Shown here: piece after piece, positions 25,691 through 35,020 of the stretch | How positions within the stretch are numbered: position 1 is the stretch's first letter | Layout: every line of letters begins with the position of its first letter | NCBI RefSeq assembly: GCF_009826935.1 | Contig: NZ_WUMN01000001.1 | Span: 682,001-746,000 of the forward strand | Direction: 5' to 3' | DNA: 64,000 nucleotides | Source: Flavobacterium sp. Sd200 | GTDB taxonomy: Bacteria; Bacteroidota; Bacteroidia; Flavobacteriales; Flavobacteriaceae | Translations under genes and position numbers: made by a program | Notes under the pieces: model-generated | What the model saw: only the letters and a program-made list of their open reading frames with translations | Told to the model about the DNA's origin: nothing | Databases searched by the model: none

Positions 25691-25731
25691 TTTTCGGGTT
25701 TTGCACTATTTTATGGTCCAAAACCCGAAAA
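25691..25731. terminator. Bidirectional terminator between helicase and pentapeptide genes
   Basis: Arms 25691-25703 and 25719-25731 form a perfect 13-bp stem (TTTTCGGGTTTTG and its complement), with T-rich ends for both convergent genes. Confidence 0.88.
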
Positions 25732-25733
25732 AA

Positions 25734-26300
25734 TTATTCTGTAATGATTTGATATTTTGCTAATAAACCGGGTAGTCCTTCTATACTAAACCGTGCTTTT
25801 TTAATTTGATTTTGCTCAGGGTCTAAACTATAGTTATAGGCTGAACGAAAATCGGCTTTGTCTAATACCGATTGCTGGAATATTGCCTTATTAAGATCAC
25901 ATTCTTTAAATACAGCGGCGGTAAGGTTGGTTTCGGTAAAATCGGCATCGTGTAGGTTGCAGTTGATGAACTTTATACTTTTTAGCTTAAGCCTGTAAAA
26001 AGAGGCCAGTTGCAAATTACATCCCTCAAATGAAAGAGACAATAAAAAAGGATCGGTAATACTAAAATTAAAGCCCAGTAGTTTACAGTCTATAAATGCA
26101 GCATCTTTAAACGCTGTTCCTTTTGCGTTTGCCATGCCCATGTTACAGCCTTCAAAACGGCATTCGGTAAAAATAAATCCGGTTAGGTTGGCATTGCTAA
26201 AATTACAGTCTTTAAACTTACAATTGTCATATTCTGCAAACTCCAAAGGGTTTTCACTAAAATCTTCTTTTTCAAAAACAGTGCTTTCAATTATCTTCAT
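25734..26300 (-). CDS. Pentapeptide-repeat protein
   Basis: The ATG at 26300 gives 188 residues. Most of the protein is pentapeptide repeats A(D/N)LXX in Qnr-like spacing: 'CKFKDCNFSNANLTGFIF', 'CRFEGCNMGMANAKGTAF', 'CNLHDADFTETNLTAAVF' and 'CDLNKAIFQQSVLDKADF'. The result is a right-handed quadrilateral beta-helix. Family members near this size include Qnr/McbG gyrase-protection proteins, but many have unknown roles, so quinolone resistance should not be assumed. It is 8 bp downstream of the DUF6265 lipoprotein gene and probably co-transcribed. Confidence 0.9.
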   Translation of the reverse strand: MKIIESTVFEKEDFSENPLEFAEYDNCKFKDCNFSNANLTGFIFTECRFEGCNMGMANAKGTAFKDAAFIDCKLLGFNFSITDPFLLSLSFEGCNLQLASFYRLKLKSIKFINCNLHDADFTETNLTAAVFKECDLNKAIFQQSVLDKADFRSAYNYSLDPEQNQIKKARFSIEGLPGLLAKYQIITE

Positions 26301-26308
26301 CAACAATC

Positions 26309-26821
26309 CTATTTTTGTCTTTTCATGGTAAAAGTTTCAGATGTTGGTTTGCCATTCTGAATACCTGCTATTTTAGCAACCAACGAGTCGTTAGTAATTT
26401 TTTTATAGCTTATTTTATTTGGATAGTCATGTTGAGGGTTCTCAAAAATAATACTATCTCCTGCAATTGAGGTCATTTCAAAGCGTACAGGTTTTTCATT
26501 ATTTTGGCCGGGTACAGTAACCACATAGGCAAGTTTTCCGTTGGTTTCTTCGAGTTCAATGTTTTCAGAGAAAACAGTATCACTCTTTACTACAAAATAG
26601 CTTTCTCCATGATATACTGAGTCGTTAGTTTTTTTCCAAAACTCTGTAAGCACACCTTCGCTCGATGCGTTGCCCCAGTTGCCAATCAGCCAGTTGGCTT
26701 TTTCAAGGGATGGATAGCTTTTTGTTTGCTGTTTTTCAGGAACAATAGTCTCGTTTTTAGCTTTGCTGCAAGATGCCAGCATACAGCAAACAACAGAAAT
26801 TGGTAGTACTATTTTTTTCAT
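26309..26821 (-). CDS. DUF6265-type lipoprotein
   Basis: The product has 170 residues. A lipoprotein signal (MKKIVLPISVVCCMLASC) predicts anchoring in the envelope. The mature part, 'WLIGNWGNASSEGVLTEFW' then 'DSVYHGESYFVVKSDTVF' and 'IFENPQHDYPNKISYK', resembles the DUF6265 family of small lipocalin-like beta-barrels; function is not established. It heads a pair with the pentapeptide-repeat gene. Confidence 0.82.
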   Translation of the reverse strand: MKKIVLPISVVCCMLASCSKAKNETIVPEKQQTKSYPSLEKANWLIGNWGNASSEGVLTEFWKKTNDSVYHGESYFVVKSDTVFSENIELEETNGKLAYVVTVPGQNNEKPVRFEMTSIAGDSIIFENPQHDYPNKISYKKITNDSLVAKIAGIQNGKPTSETFTMKRQK

Positions 26822-26885
26822 GATATTTGGTTTTATAGCACAAAGATGCGTTTAAGGCAATGCCAAAAATTGTAAAAAAGCGACA

Positions 26886-27704
26886 TTATTCATCAAAGCT
26901 GAAATGTTTTACCATTTCAAGATTTTCAGAAAAATACTGTTTGGGATTAAGTCCCGTAAATTCCTTAAAATCTTTTATAAAGTGCGCCTGGTCATAAAAT
27001 CCGCCATCGTGAGCAACGCCTGTAAAGCTGGTAAATTCTTTCTTTTCTATTAGTTGCAATGTGTTTTGAAAACGAATTATCCGTGCCAGCATTTTAGGCG
27101 ATAGCCCTACAGCGGCATTAAATTTTCGTTCAAGCTGTCGCTTGCCAATACACAACTGATTTGCCAGTAGATCAATAGTAATGCTGCCTTCGCTTTCGGT
27201 TAGTGCATTAACGCAATATTCTACGTCGCTGTTATCAAAAGCAATGGTTTGCAGTTTTTGCATTAAAAAGGTTTCTATTATTATAACCCTTTCTTCGTTA
27301 CTGTTGCATTTCAGCATATCGTGCTCCAGTTGTACACCTTCATCTCCCCAAAGCTCTGTAATGTTCAGTTCACGTGATGTTAAGGATCCTACATCCCGGT
27401 TTATAAACGGCTGCAATCCCGCCGGGTTAAACCGTACACTAAAAAGCCCTACACTTCCGGTAGCCTCAACTTCTATAAAAGTTTTAAGCTGGCCATAAAG
27501 CATAGTACGGTATTGCTCATGTGAAGCTATACCGTTTTCAAACTTAATAAACAGTTCACGGTAGTTAAATATAAGCTCTATACAACCGTCAGGAAAAATG
27601 CGTTCGCGGCTGTGTGGCAGGTCGTCTGGATTGCTTTCCAGACTCCAGTAATATCTAACCTGTTTTTCGAGGGCAGGGCAGGGATTGTAAACCTTATATT
27701 GCAT
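26886..27704 (-). CDS. AraC-family regulator with DUF6597-like N-terminal domain
   Basis: The ATG at 27704 gives 272 residues (MQYKVYNPCPALEKQVRYYW); an ATG six codons upstream is also possible. The N-terminal half has the 'RIFPDGCIELIFNY' and 'GLFSVRFNPAGLQPF' motifs of the DUF6597 sensor domain. The C-terminal AraC domain shows 'LANQLCIGKRQLERKFN', then 'GVAHDGGFYDQAHFIKDFK' and 'FTGLNPKQYF'. Targets are unknown; the downstream lipoprotein and pentapeptide genes are on the same strand, 65 bp away. Confidence 0.88.
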   Translation of the reverse strand: MQYKVYNPCPALEKQVRYYWSLESNPDDLPHSRERIFPDGCIELIFNYRELFIKFENGIASHEQYRTMLYGQLKTFIEVEATGSVGLFSVRFNPAGLQPFINRDVGSLTSRELNITELWGDEGVQLEHDMLKCNSNEERVIIIETFLMQKLQTIAFDNSDVEYCVNALTESEGSITIDLLANQLCIGKRQLERKFNAAVGLSPKMLARIIRFQNTLQLIEKKEFTSFTGVAHDGGFYDQAHFIKDFKEFTGLNPKQYFSENLEMVKHFSFDE

Positions 27705-27749
27705 ACAGGCAATATTAAGCATTTCTTTTATAAAGCCAATACTACAGGT

Positions 27750-28385
27750 TTATGGAATAAGATAAATAAATACACCTAAAAAATGCAGGGTACTACCACC
27801 AAGAACAAAGAGATGCCAAATGGCGTGGTTGTATGGTATTCTTTCCTTGGCATAAAAATAAATACCAAAAGTATAGCATAGCCCACCTCCAAGCAAAAAT
27901 AAAAGCGCACCGGTATCAAGGCTTACCATTAACGGTTTAATGGCAATTATTATGAGCCAGCCCATGAGGGCATAGAGCGTTAAAGATAATTTTTCTGATT
28001 TGCGCAACGGAGAGAATTTAAAAATAAAACCAACAATGGCAAATGCCCATATAAGTCCAAAAATTGTCCATCCCCATGTTCCTTTAAGACCAAGCAGGGC
28101 AAATGGTGTGTAGGTTCCGGCAATAAGTATGTAAATGCACAAGTGGTCTATGCGCTGCATGAGCCGTTTCCAGCGAAGTTTCCATGCCCAATGGTATATT
28201 GTTGATGCAGAATACAATAAAATAAGGCTAATGCCAAAAACGGTACAGGCGGCTATGTGCATGGTACTGCCACAGCAAATGGTATAGGCAAGCATTAAAA
28301 CCAGTGCAATTACAGATAGTATTGCACCTGTGCCATGGGTTATAACATTCCATAGCTCTTCGCTTTTCTTATTTTTCTTTGCCAT
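27750..28385 (-). CDS. Hemolysin III/TrhA family membrane protein
   Basis: The ATG at 28385 gives 211 residues starting 'MAKKNKKSEELWNVITHGTG'. A promoter at 28403-28410 rules out the longer upstream start. Seven hydrophobic segments and the PAQR signatures are present: 'NVITHGTGAILS', 'LLYSASTIYHW', 'DHLCIYILIAGTYTPF' and the closing 'HAIWHLFVLGGSTLHF'. The conserved His residues are thought to bind zinc. Bacterial members affect membrane fluidity or lipid homeostasis; the old haemolysin label is not a safe function. Confidence 0.9.
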   Translation of the reverse strand: MAKKNKKSEELWNVITHGTGAILSVIALVLMLAYTICCGSTMHIAACTVFGISLILLYSASTIYHWAWKLRWKRLMQRIDHLCIYILIAGTYTPFALLGLKGTWGWTIFGLIWAFAIVGFIFKFSPLRKSEKLSLTLYALMGWLIIIAIKPLMVSLDTGALLFLLGGGLCYTFGIYFYAKERIPYNHAIWHLFVLGGSTLHFLGVFIYLIP

Positions 28386-28402
28386 TGTACAGGAGCTTAT
28401 TA

Positions 28403-28410
28403 CAAAGATA
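28403..28410 (-). promoter_or_regulatory. -7 element of the TrhA gene
   Basis: Minus-strand TATCTTTG matches TAnnTTTG and lies 17 bp before the ATG at 28385. Confidence 0.6.
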
Positions 28411-28474
28411 AAAAGTAAAAAATTTCCATAGCTAAACAAATTATAAAATTAATGCTTTATACTGCATACTGCTT

Positions 28475-28482
28475 TATATTTG
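28475..28482 (+). promoter_or_regulatory. -7 element of the aldo/keto reductase gene
   Basis: TATATTTG lies 16 bp before the ATG at 28499. It is divergent from the TrhA -7 element about 65 bp away. Confidence 0.6.
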
Positions 28483-28498
28483 TGGGTAAACAAGCGGT

Positions 28499-29395
28499 AT
28501 GCAATATAAAATTCTTGATAAAGCCGGGTTTAAGATCAGTCAGGTTAGTTTTGGCTGTATGTCATTAAAAGACAAAACTCCAGAGAACGATGCAATTATA
28601 GGTAAAGCTATTGAAAATGGAATCAATCTTTTTGATACTGCCGACCTGTATGATAAAGGTGAGAATGAAAAACTTTTAGGACAGGCTTTAAAAGGAAAGC
28701 GAAATGAAGTATTTATAAGCACTAAGGTAGGCAACCGTTGGAGAGATGACGGAACAGGTTGGGACTGGGTACCTGAAAAAGAGTATATATTAAAAGCTGT
28801 TGATGAGAGTCTAAAAAGATTGCAAACAGATTATATAGACCTGTATTTGCTGCACGGCGGAACAATTGAAGATCCTGTAGATGAGGTTATTGAAGCATTT
28901 GAAGGTTTAGCAAAATCCGGCAAAATAAGGGCCTATGGTATTTCATCTATACGTCCTAGTGTTATTCGGGAATATGTAAAGCGTTCTAACATAGCTGCGG
29001 TAATGACGCAGTACAGTATTTTAGACCGACGCCCTGAAGAAGCTACATTAAGTCTTGTACAGGAAAATAATATTGGCGTGCTTGCCCGTGGAACAGTGGC
29101 TTCGGGATTGTTAGCCGGAAAAGAAACTAAAGAGTACTTAGGTTTATCCAAACAGAAAGTAGAAGATATAGTTGAGAGTATTGAAAAGCTGATGCCTCAA
29201 AGCAAAAAACTTTCTCAAACTGCTATGCGCTATGTTATAGATAATCCGGCAATAACTACGGCTGTGGTAGGTATAAGAACAAAGCAGCAACTTGCGGATG
29301 CACTTGATGTTGAGAGGGCAACACCTTTGTCTTTAGGTGAATTAAGAAAAATACAGTCGGTTTGGGAGGGGAATACTTACCGGGAGCATAGATAA
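28499..29395 (+). CDS. Aldo/keto reductase
   Basis: The product has 298 residues with a TIM-barrel aldo/keto reductase pattern. The substrate and NADPH site residues are visible: Asp and Tyr in 'GINLFDTADLYDKGENEKLL', Lys in 'VFISTKVGNRW', His in 'DYIDLYLLHGG', and cofactor contacts near 'VVGIRTKQQLADAL'. The protein probably reduces aldehydes or ketones in the cytoplasm; the physiological substrate is unknown. It is a single gene with its own promoter. Confidence 0.92.
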   Translation: MQYKILDKAGFKISQVSFGCMSLKDKTPENDAIIGKAIENGINLFDTADLYDKGENEKLLGQALKGKRNEVFISTKVGNRWRDDGTGWDWVPEKEYILKAVDESLKRLQTDYIDLYLLHGGTIEDPVDEVIEAFEGLAKSGKIRAYGISSIRPSVIREYVKRSNIAAVMTQYSILDRRPEEATLSLVQENNIGVLARGTVASGLLAGKETKEYLGLSKQKVEDIVESIEKLMPQSKKLSQTAMRYVIDNPAITTAVVGIRTKQQLADALDVERATPLSLGELRKIQSVWEGNTYREHR

Positions 29396-29551
29396 TAATG
29401 CTTTTGTTTGAATATAAATTAATAATATTGTGCGATTTAGTGTTTTTAATGGATATTTTTAATCACTACAACGATTTTTTAAAAATAAAAATCAATATTT
29501 GTATGAAAATTACACTACATTAGTACAACCAAAACTACCTAATTTACAAAA

Positions 29552-30460
29552 ATGTATATTGAGCAGGCTTATACCAAAAATTATAGCTTTTTAAGCTATT
29601 TGCCAATAACACTAATGTTCTTTTTTCTAATACTGCTCAACTTTGTAGCCCTTAAAGTAACTAATATAGATTCTGAGCAGGTTATACAGCAGCAAATAGA
29701 ACAAAGTGGCGAAATGACGGTTTTTTTCTTAGCCGTAATGCCTCTTGCCTTTTTTTTAATAATGCTGCTGGTTTGGGTTAAAGTTTTTCAGCGTCAAACC
29801 ATTACAAGCCTTACCACTTCCAGAAGCAGTATAAGCTGGAGGCGCATATTTTTTTCTTTCGGCCTTTGGGCTGCTTTAAATATTGTGCTTACCGGGATTT
29901 CTTATATTATGTATCCCGAAAATTTTGTACTCAATTTTAAGCTGATTCCTTTTCTCATACTTTTTGCCATTGCGGTTGTACTAATACCTATGCAAACCAG
30001 TTTTGAAGAATACCTTTTCAGGGCACATTTAATGCAGGGGCTTGGCATTGCTACGCGCAGCAGGTTGTTTCCGTTGCTGTTTACGTCCATAACTTTTGGT
30101 GTTATGCACATTGCTAACCCCGAAGTAGGAAAAATGGGATACATATTACTTGTATATTATATTGGTACAGGTTTATTCCTGGGGATTGTTACCCTTATGG
30201 ATGACGGGCTTGAACTTGCATTAGGCTTTCATGCTGCCAATAATCTTATAACCTGCTTATTAGTAACAAGCGACTGGACTGCACTGCAAACACCATCGGT
30301 TTTAAAAGATATATCAGAACCCTCGGCCGGTTTTGACGTACTTGTACCCGTTTTAATATTTTATCCGCTATTACTACTCATCTTTGCTAAGAAATACAAG
30401 TGGCATGGATGGCAACAAAAATTAACGGCAAAAATAGAATTGCCGCAACTTGAATCCTGA
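29552..30460 (+). CDS. CPBP-family intramembrane metalloprotease
   Basis: The product has 302 residues and about eight hydrophobic segments. The CAAX-protease/bacteriocin-processing (Abi, CPBP) motifs are present: motif 1 'SFEEYLFRAHLMQG' (EExxxR), motif 2 'TFGVMHIANPEVG' with the metal-binding His, and motif 3 'LGFHAANNLIT'. It should be an inner-membrane protease; the substrate is unknown. It lies 20 bp upstream of menE on the same strand, so the two probably form an operon, without an evident functional link. Confidence 0.9.
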   Translation: MYIEQAYTKNYSFLSYLPITLMFFFLILLNFVALKVTNIDSEQVIQQQIEQSGEMTVFFLAVMPLAFFLIMLLVWVKVFQRQTITSLTTSRSSISWRRIFFSFGLWAALNIVLTGISYIMYPENFVLNFKLIPFLILFAIAVVLIPMQTSFEEYLFRAHLMQGLGIATRSRLFPLLFTSITFGVMHIANPEVGKMGYILLVYYIGTGLFLGIVTLMDDGLELALGFHAANNLITCLLVTSDWTALQTPSVLKDISEPSAGFDVLVPVLIFYPLLLLIFAKKYKWHGWQQKLTAKIELPQLES

Positions 30461-30480
30461 CAACCCAAACTTTATAAATA

Positions 30481-31533
30481 ATGTACACTAACACTCAAAT
30501 CCCGGGCTTTGTGCATAGCAAGTTCAGGCTTAATGGTTTTAACCTTACAGCCGATGATCTTTGCCGAATTGCCTATAGTTTTATTAAAGAAGGTGAACCT
30601 TACGAAAAATCGATAGGTATATTTATTCTTGACTGGTTTGATGCCAAAGATTATGTAGAAATGCAAACGAGCGGTACAACAGGAACGCCGAAGATTATCC
30701 GTGTAAAAAAACAAGCCATGGTAAACTCGGCTATAGCTACCGGAGAATATTTTGATCTTGGTCACAGTATTAAAGTACTGCATTGCCTGCCAACACAGTT
30801 CGTTGCAGGAAAAATGATGTTTGTAAGGGCCTTTATATTGGGCTGGAACATGGATGTTGTTGAGCCAACCTCTACACCTTTACAGCGTAATACCACCACT
30901 TATGATTTTGCTGCTATGGTGCCATTACAGGCAAAGCAATCGTTAGACAAACTGCACAAAGTAAAGAAACTGATATTGGGCGGAGCAAAAGTGAGTGGAG
31001 ACCTTGTTGGGCAACTTGAAAAACTGCCCACGCAGGTATTTGAAACGTATGGAATGACCGAAACCATTACACATATTGCAGCAAAGAGAGTGGGAGAGAG
31101 CGCTTTTGAGGCTTTACCAAATATTAATTTAAGTCAGGATGAGAGAGGATGCCTGGTAATAAATGCGAAAGAACTTACCAACGAACCTGTTGTTACCAAC
31201 GATGTTGTTGACCTTATTAACGACACTCATTTTATTTGGTTAGGTCGTTATGATAATGTTATAAACAGCGGAGGTATAAAACTTTATCCTGAACAAATTG
31301 AAGAAAAACTTTCACATCGCATAGACAGGCGTTTTTTTGTAAAAGGAATAGCTGATGAAACTCTTGGAGAAAAACTTGTGCTTGTAATTGAAGGTGAGAA
31401 GTTTGATATTGATGACGAGATATTGGGAATTCTTGATAAATACGAAAAGCCCAAAGAAATTATATTTGCCGAAAAATTTACCGAAACAGGCAGCGGCAAA
31501 TTGCAAAGAGAACTCATACTGAAAAATATATAA
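30481..31533 (+). CDS. menE: O-succinylbenzoate-CoA ligase (AMP-binding enzyme)
   Basis: The product has 350 residues, about 100 fewer than E. coli MenE, which is usual for Bacteroidetes members. Adenylation motifs are 'MQTSGTTGTPKIIRV' (P-loop), 'VFETYGMTETITHIA', 'LGRYDNVINSGGIKLYPEQ' and the late Lys motif 'TETGSGKLQREL'. The 'NSGGIKLYPEQIEE' form suits MenE, which makes o-succinylbenzoyl-CoA for menaquinone, but no other men gene is in the window, so the specific name rests on sequence alone. Confidence 0.85.
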   Translation: MYTNTQIPGFVHSKFRLNGFNLTADDLCRIAYSFIKEGEPYEKSIGIFILDWFDAKDYVEMQTSGTTGTPKIIRVKKQAMVNSAIATGEYFDLGHSIKVLHCLPTQFVAGKMMFVRAFILGWNMDVVEPTSTPLQRNTTTYDFAAMVPLQAKQSLDKLHKVKKLILGGAKVSGDLVGQLEKLPTQVFETYGMTETITHIAAKRVGESAFEALPNINLSQDERGCLVINAKELTNEPVVTNDVVDLINDTHFIWLGRYDNVINSGGIKLYPEQIEEKLSHRIDRRFFVKGIADETLGEKLVLVIEGEKFDIDDEILGILDKYEKPKEIIFAEKFTETGSGKLQRELILKNI

Positions 31534-31535
31534 AC

Positions 31536-31566
31536 AAAAACCGGCTTCAAATTGTGGCCGTTTTTT
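31536..31566. terminator. Terminator between menE and the M1 peptidase gene
   Basis: AAAAACCGGC (31536-31545) pairs with GCCGTTTTT (31557-31565) with one bulged C. A T-run follows on the plus strand and an A-run precedes on the left, so it can serve both convergent genes. Confidence 0.7.
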
Positions 31567-31584
31567 GTTTGTTGTAAAATCAGT

Positions 31585-33204
31585 TTATAGATTTTTTGTG
31601 TTGATATAAAATTTCTCAGTATTTACTTTAACCTCGTCTAGGGCTTTAAACACAATTTTTTCGGTTTGCCAGTTGTTTGTAGCGGTAAGGCGAATGGTTT
31701 TGCCGTTAACAATTACTTCTACGGGCATAGTAAAATCAGGTTCGTTGGTTTGCCAACGATATTCAAAGTTTTTTCCTTTTTGTCTTAGCTGTAATTCAGG
31801 AATATCTTTGTAGCGTAGGTATTGGTTAAAAACAGATGTTAGGTTGATGCCTGTCTCCTTGTTGAAAAAGCCAATCACATCCTGTGTTTCAATAATTTGT
31901 TTTTTAAAGGTAGTTGCATAATCCAGGATAAGTTTCCACCATTTGGCATCGTCATTTATCACATGTCTTAAGGTGTTAAGCATTAGTGCGCCTTTAGGGT
32001 ACATATCTCCCGATCCTTCTTTATTAACGCCAAAAATACCTATTACAGGTTTGCGGTTTTCAACGTTGTTTTTCAGCCCGTTTACATATTTTAGTGCTTC
32101 GCTGTATCCGTAAAGACATTCGGTATATACGGCTTCGCTATAAGTTGTAAAACTTTCATGTATCCACATATCAGCAATATCTTTAGAGGTAATGCTGTTG
32201 CCAAACCACTCATGACCGCTTTCGTGCACTATAATATAGTCGAATTTCATGCCTATGCCAGTGCCGGAAAGATCGTTGCCAAGATATCCTTTTTTAAACC
32301 TGTTACCATAAGCCACTGCACTTTGGTGCTCCATGCCTAAATAAGGAGTTTCAACCAGCTTATAGCCGTCTTCTGTAAAAGGATATTGCCCAAACTTTGC
32401 CTGAAAGCAATCCAACATTTGCTTTGCCTCCTCAAAATGACTCTTTGCTTTTTCCTCATGCATCTTTAATACATAATAATCAAGGTCGAGGCCGTTATGA
32501 TTATCGTGTATATGTGCATAGTCGGCAATATTGAGCGTAATGTCGTAGGTGTTAATAGGGTTTGTAACTTCCCAGTCCCAACGTGTATATCCGTTTTTAA
32601 GATCTTCACTTCCTTTAAAACGTCCGTTGCTTACGTTCATCAGTCCGTTGGGTACAGCAACTTTTATAGATGCGCCACGGTCGGGCTCATCGGTTTGATG
32701 GTCTTTTACCGGATACCATAAGCTGGCACCGGTTCCCTGCACGGCAACGCCTATCCATGGTTTCATTTTGTCGTCTTTGGCAAACACAAAACCACCATCC
32801 CATGGAGCATTTACAGCTATTTTTGGGTTCCCCGAATAATAAAAACGTATTTGTTGCTCACTACCCTTAGCTAAGGCAGATGGAAAGTTTATAAACACGG
32901 CATCATTATCCCGTTTGTATGCCAGTTTTGTTTTATTGTACACAATACTGTCTACAGCCATGTTATCAAACAGATCTATCTGGATACGGTTAGTGTTTTC
33001 TATAACCTTAAATGTAATGTTGTTGTAACCGGATATGTATTTTTTATCCGGGTCTACCTTAATAGAAAGGTCATAACGCTGCACATCAAAGTTTGTACGT
33101 TCAGGTCGCAAACCACCCTGCAAGCTATCTCTTCTTGTAAATGTTTGAGAATTTGCAACATAAAAACTTAATGTAAATGCCGCTATAAAAAATACCTTTT
33201 TCAT
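31585..33204 (-). CDS. M1-family zinc metallopeptidase
   Basis: The product has 539 residues and a signal peptide (MKKVFFIAAFTLSFYVANSQ). The zinc site is HExxH-x18-E: His327, Glu328 and His331 in 'VHESGHEWFGNSI', and Glu350 in 'WIHESFTTYSEA'. The exopeptidase signature appears as 'YLGMEHQSAVAYG' in place of GAMEN. The C-terminal half is shorter than in E. coli PepN, as is common in secreted Bacteroidetes enzymes. It would remove N-terminal residues from peptides in the periplasm or outside the cell. It follows the M14 peptidase gene by 73 bp. Confidence 0.93.
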   Translation of the reverse strand: MKKVFFIAAFTLSFYVANSQTFTRRDSLQGGLRPERTNFDVQRYDLSIKVDPDKKYISGYNNITFKVIENTNRIQIDLFDNMAVDSIVYNKTKLAYKRDNDAVFINFPSALAKGSEQQIRFYYSGNPKIAVNAPWDGGFVFAKDDKMKPWIGVAVQGTGASLWYPVKDHQTDEPDRGASIKVAVPNGLMNVSNGRFKGSEDLKNGYTRWDWEVTNPINTYDITLNIADYAHIHDNHNGLDLDYYVLKMHEEKAKSHFEEAKQMLDCFQAKFGQYPFTEDGYKLVETPYLGMEHQSAVAYGNRFKKGYLGNDLSGTGIGMKFDYIIVHESGHEWFGNSITSKDIADMWIHESFTTYSEAVYTECLYGYSEALKYVNGLKNNVENRKPVIGIFGVNKEGSGDMYPKGALMLNTLRHVINDDAKWWKLILDYATTFKKQIIETQDVIGFFNKETGINLTSVFNQYLRYKDIPELQLRQKGKNFEYRWQTNEPDFTMPVEVIVNGKTIRLTATNNWQTEKIVFKALDEVKVNTEKFYINTKNL

Positions 33205-33277
33205 GATTGGTCCGGTTATGTTCTATTGGTCATGAAAAGTAATGATTTGTTACATAATATCACACAGGCCTATGAAA

Positions 33278-35005
33278 TTAGTTTATCTTCCTGTAAACCG
33301 GATATTTCATATGCGTTTTTTCGTAGTATACAGATTGTGTGTATATCCAATCTAATTGTGCTTCGGCGTTTTTTGCAAAGTTTGTATCCTGCTGCTTTTT
33401 TGCTTCAAATTCGGCTTTTAGTTTAGGATTATCTTTTAAGATTTTTGCTGCGGTGTCTTCAAATACATAAGCCGAAAAATATTCTTTTTGTTGCAATATG
33501 GCATCAAAAAAGTTCCAGTTAAAAAACGAATCAGGTGCTTGTGGTTCTAATGTTTCTAAAAGATATTTTACACCCGGCTGCTGAGTATCTATTACTAGAT
33601 CACCTTTACTGAACATCACTTTTCCTGTTGTGCTTTTAACCTTAGCATTATAATGCAGGTAATGCCCTTCAAAGGGTTGTTTTACAGATTGGTACTCTTC
33701 AATCCTGTAGCTTTCCACCTCAAATTCAGTATCTTTTTCCAGCTCATACATTTGTATATTGTTTAGCTGTAAAAGTTCAATAACATTAAACCAGGATTTA
33801 GGAATGATATAAGCTTTCGGTATGGTTACTTCAGTTACCGGTTGATAAGTTTGATAGTACTTTATTATTTTTTCAAAAGGTTTGGAGCGATCGTAATAAA
33901 GGCGTTGCTGCCCTGTAACTTCGCTGGTTTTATAGCCTCCTTCATAACCTTTAAAAGGGAGTAGGGTAACCTGAGCCGAATCTATTTCCCATTGCAGGGT
34001 ATATTTCATTCCCGGCAGGTAATTATCACGATTGGCTGCCCTTAGCTCTTTTATGGCAGTATGGTTTTTTTCTATGTAGGCAAGGGTTTCAATCATGTAT
34101 TGATACGTAACTTTTACACGCGTGCTGTAGTCCTTAAGCATGTGTGTTTCGGGCATTGAACCCGGTACATCAAACATAGAGGCGTAGCCGGTAGAATATC
34201 GGGGCGAGTCCATAAACTGCTCAAAGCCTGCATCCGGTTTTTTGTCGTGTATGTTTACATAAGGTGTTGCGTTAATATTCTTAGCTTTTAATTCTGCCAG
34301 TATTTGCGGCATCATCGTATCTTTAAAATAATTGCCCAAATTACCGCCAAGTTTTTGATGATGCGTAGCTATGTAAGTAAATACATATTGATAATCGGCC
34401 CCGTTACTCACATGATTGTCAATAAAAATATCAGGTTTTACATGATGGAATATCTGTGCAAAGCTTCGGGCATTCTTGGTATCGTTCTTTACAAAGTCGC
34501 GGTTAAGGTCATAATTACGTGCATTACCCCTAAAACCGTAGCTTTCAGGACCATTTTGATTGGCACGGCTGTATGCATTTCGATTAAGCATCCCACCAAC
34601 GTTATATACAGGGATATTAACAATAACCGTGTTTTTTGGAGCAGTGATTTTACCTGTTGCAAGATCCCTATATAGCATCATGGTAGCATCTATTCCATCG
34701 GGCTCGCCCGGGTGTATGCCGTTGTTTAAAAGCAGTATTGCTTTGGTTTTACGAACTTCGTTAAGGTTAAAATTTTTATCAGGGTTGTAGATAACAATAT
34801 GAAGAGGCTCACCACTATCGGTAGTACCCATTTTAAGCATTTGTATACTTTCAAAATTTTTGTCCAGCAGTTCAAAGTACTCTATAGTTTCTTTATAGGT
34901 AGCCGTTTGGTTTCCGTTGCCTTTTTCGTATGGAGTTAGATACATCGTTTTCTTTTGGGCAAATAGGGTAGAGGTTAGCAGTAATAACAGTAAAAATTTA
35001 TTCAT
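33278..35005 (-). CDS. M14-family zinc carboxypeptidase-like protein
   Basis: The product has 575 residues and a signal peptide (MNKFLLLLLLTSTLFAQ). The zinc ligands are in 'NGIHPGEPDG' (His and Glu) and 'FIDNHVSNGADYQY' (third His). 'ARNYDLNRDFVK' supplies the substrate-binding Asn-Arg pair. Exact specificity cannot be assigned. The gene is 15 bp downstream of coaD and precedes the M1 peptidase gene, so two secreted peptidases are made from adjacent genes. Confidence 0.9.
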   Translation of the reverse strand: MNKFLLLLLLTSTLFAQKKTMYLTPYEKGNGNQTATYKETIEYFELLDKNFESIQMLKMGTTDSGEPLHIVIYNPDKNFNLNEVRKTKAILLLNNGIHPGEPDGIDATMMLYRDLATGKITAPKNTVIVNIPVYNVGGMLNRNAYSRANQNGPESYGFRGNARNYDLNRDFVKNDTKNARSFAQIFHHVKPDIFIDNHVSNGADYQYVFTYIATHHQKLGGNLGNYFKDTMMPQILAELKAKNINATPYVNIHDKKPDAGFEQFMDSPRYSTGYASMFDVPGSMPETHMLKDYSTRVKVTYQYMIETLAYIEKNHTAIKELRAANRDNYLPGMKYTLQWEIDSAQVTLLPFKGYEGGYKTSEVTGQQRLYYDRSKPFEKIIKYYQTYQPVTEVTIPKAYIIPKSWFNVIELLQLNNIQMYELEKDTEFEVESYRIEEYQSVKQPFEGHYLHYNAKVKSTTGKVMFSKGDLVIDTQQPGVKYLLETLEPQAPDSFFNWNFFDAILQQKEYFSAYVFEDTAAKILKDNPKLKAEFEAKKQQDTNFAKNAEAQLDWIYTQSVYYEKTHMKYPVYRKIN

Positions 35006-35020
35006 CCAATATGTTCAGAA

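Noticed and set aside
25734-26300. Quinolone-resistance gene (qnr)
   Set aside because: Pentapeptide repeats alone do not show gyrase protection. Genomic neighbours give no resistance context, and gyrA in the window has susceptible-type residues.
30481-31533. Truncated menE
   Set aside because: At 350 residues it is shorter than the E. coli enzyme, but all adenylation motifs are present and the short form is normal in Bacteroidetes.
33226-33426. Plus-strand frame between the M1 and M14 peptidase genes
   Set aside because: Most of it is antisense to the M14 C-terminus; only a short part is intergenic and it shows no signal.
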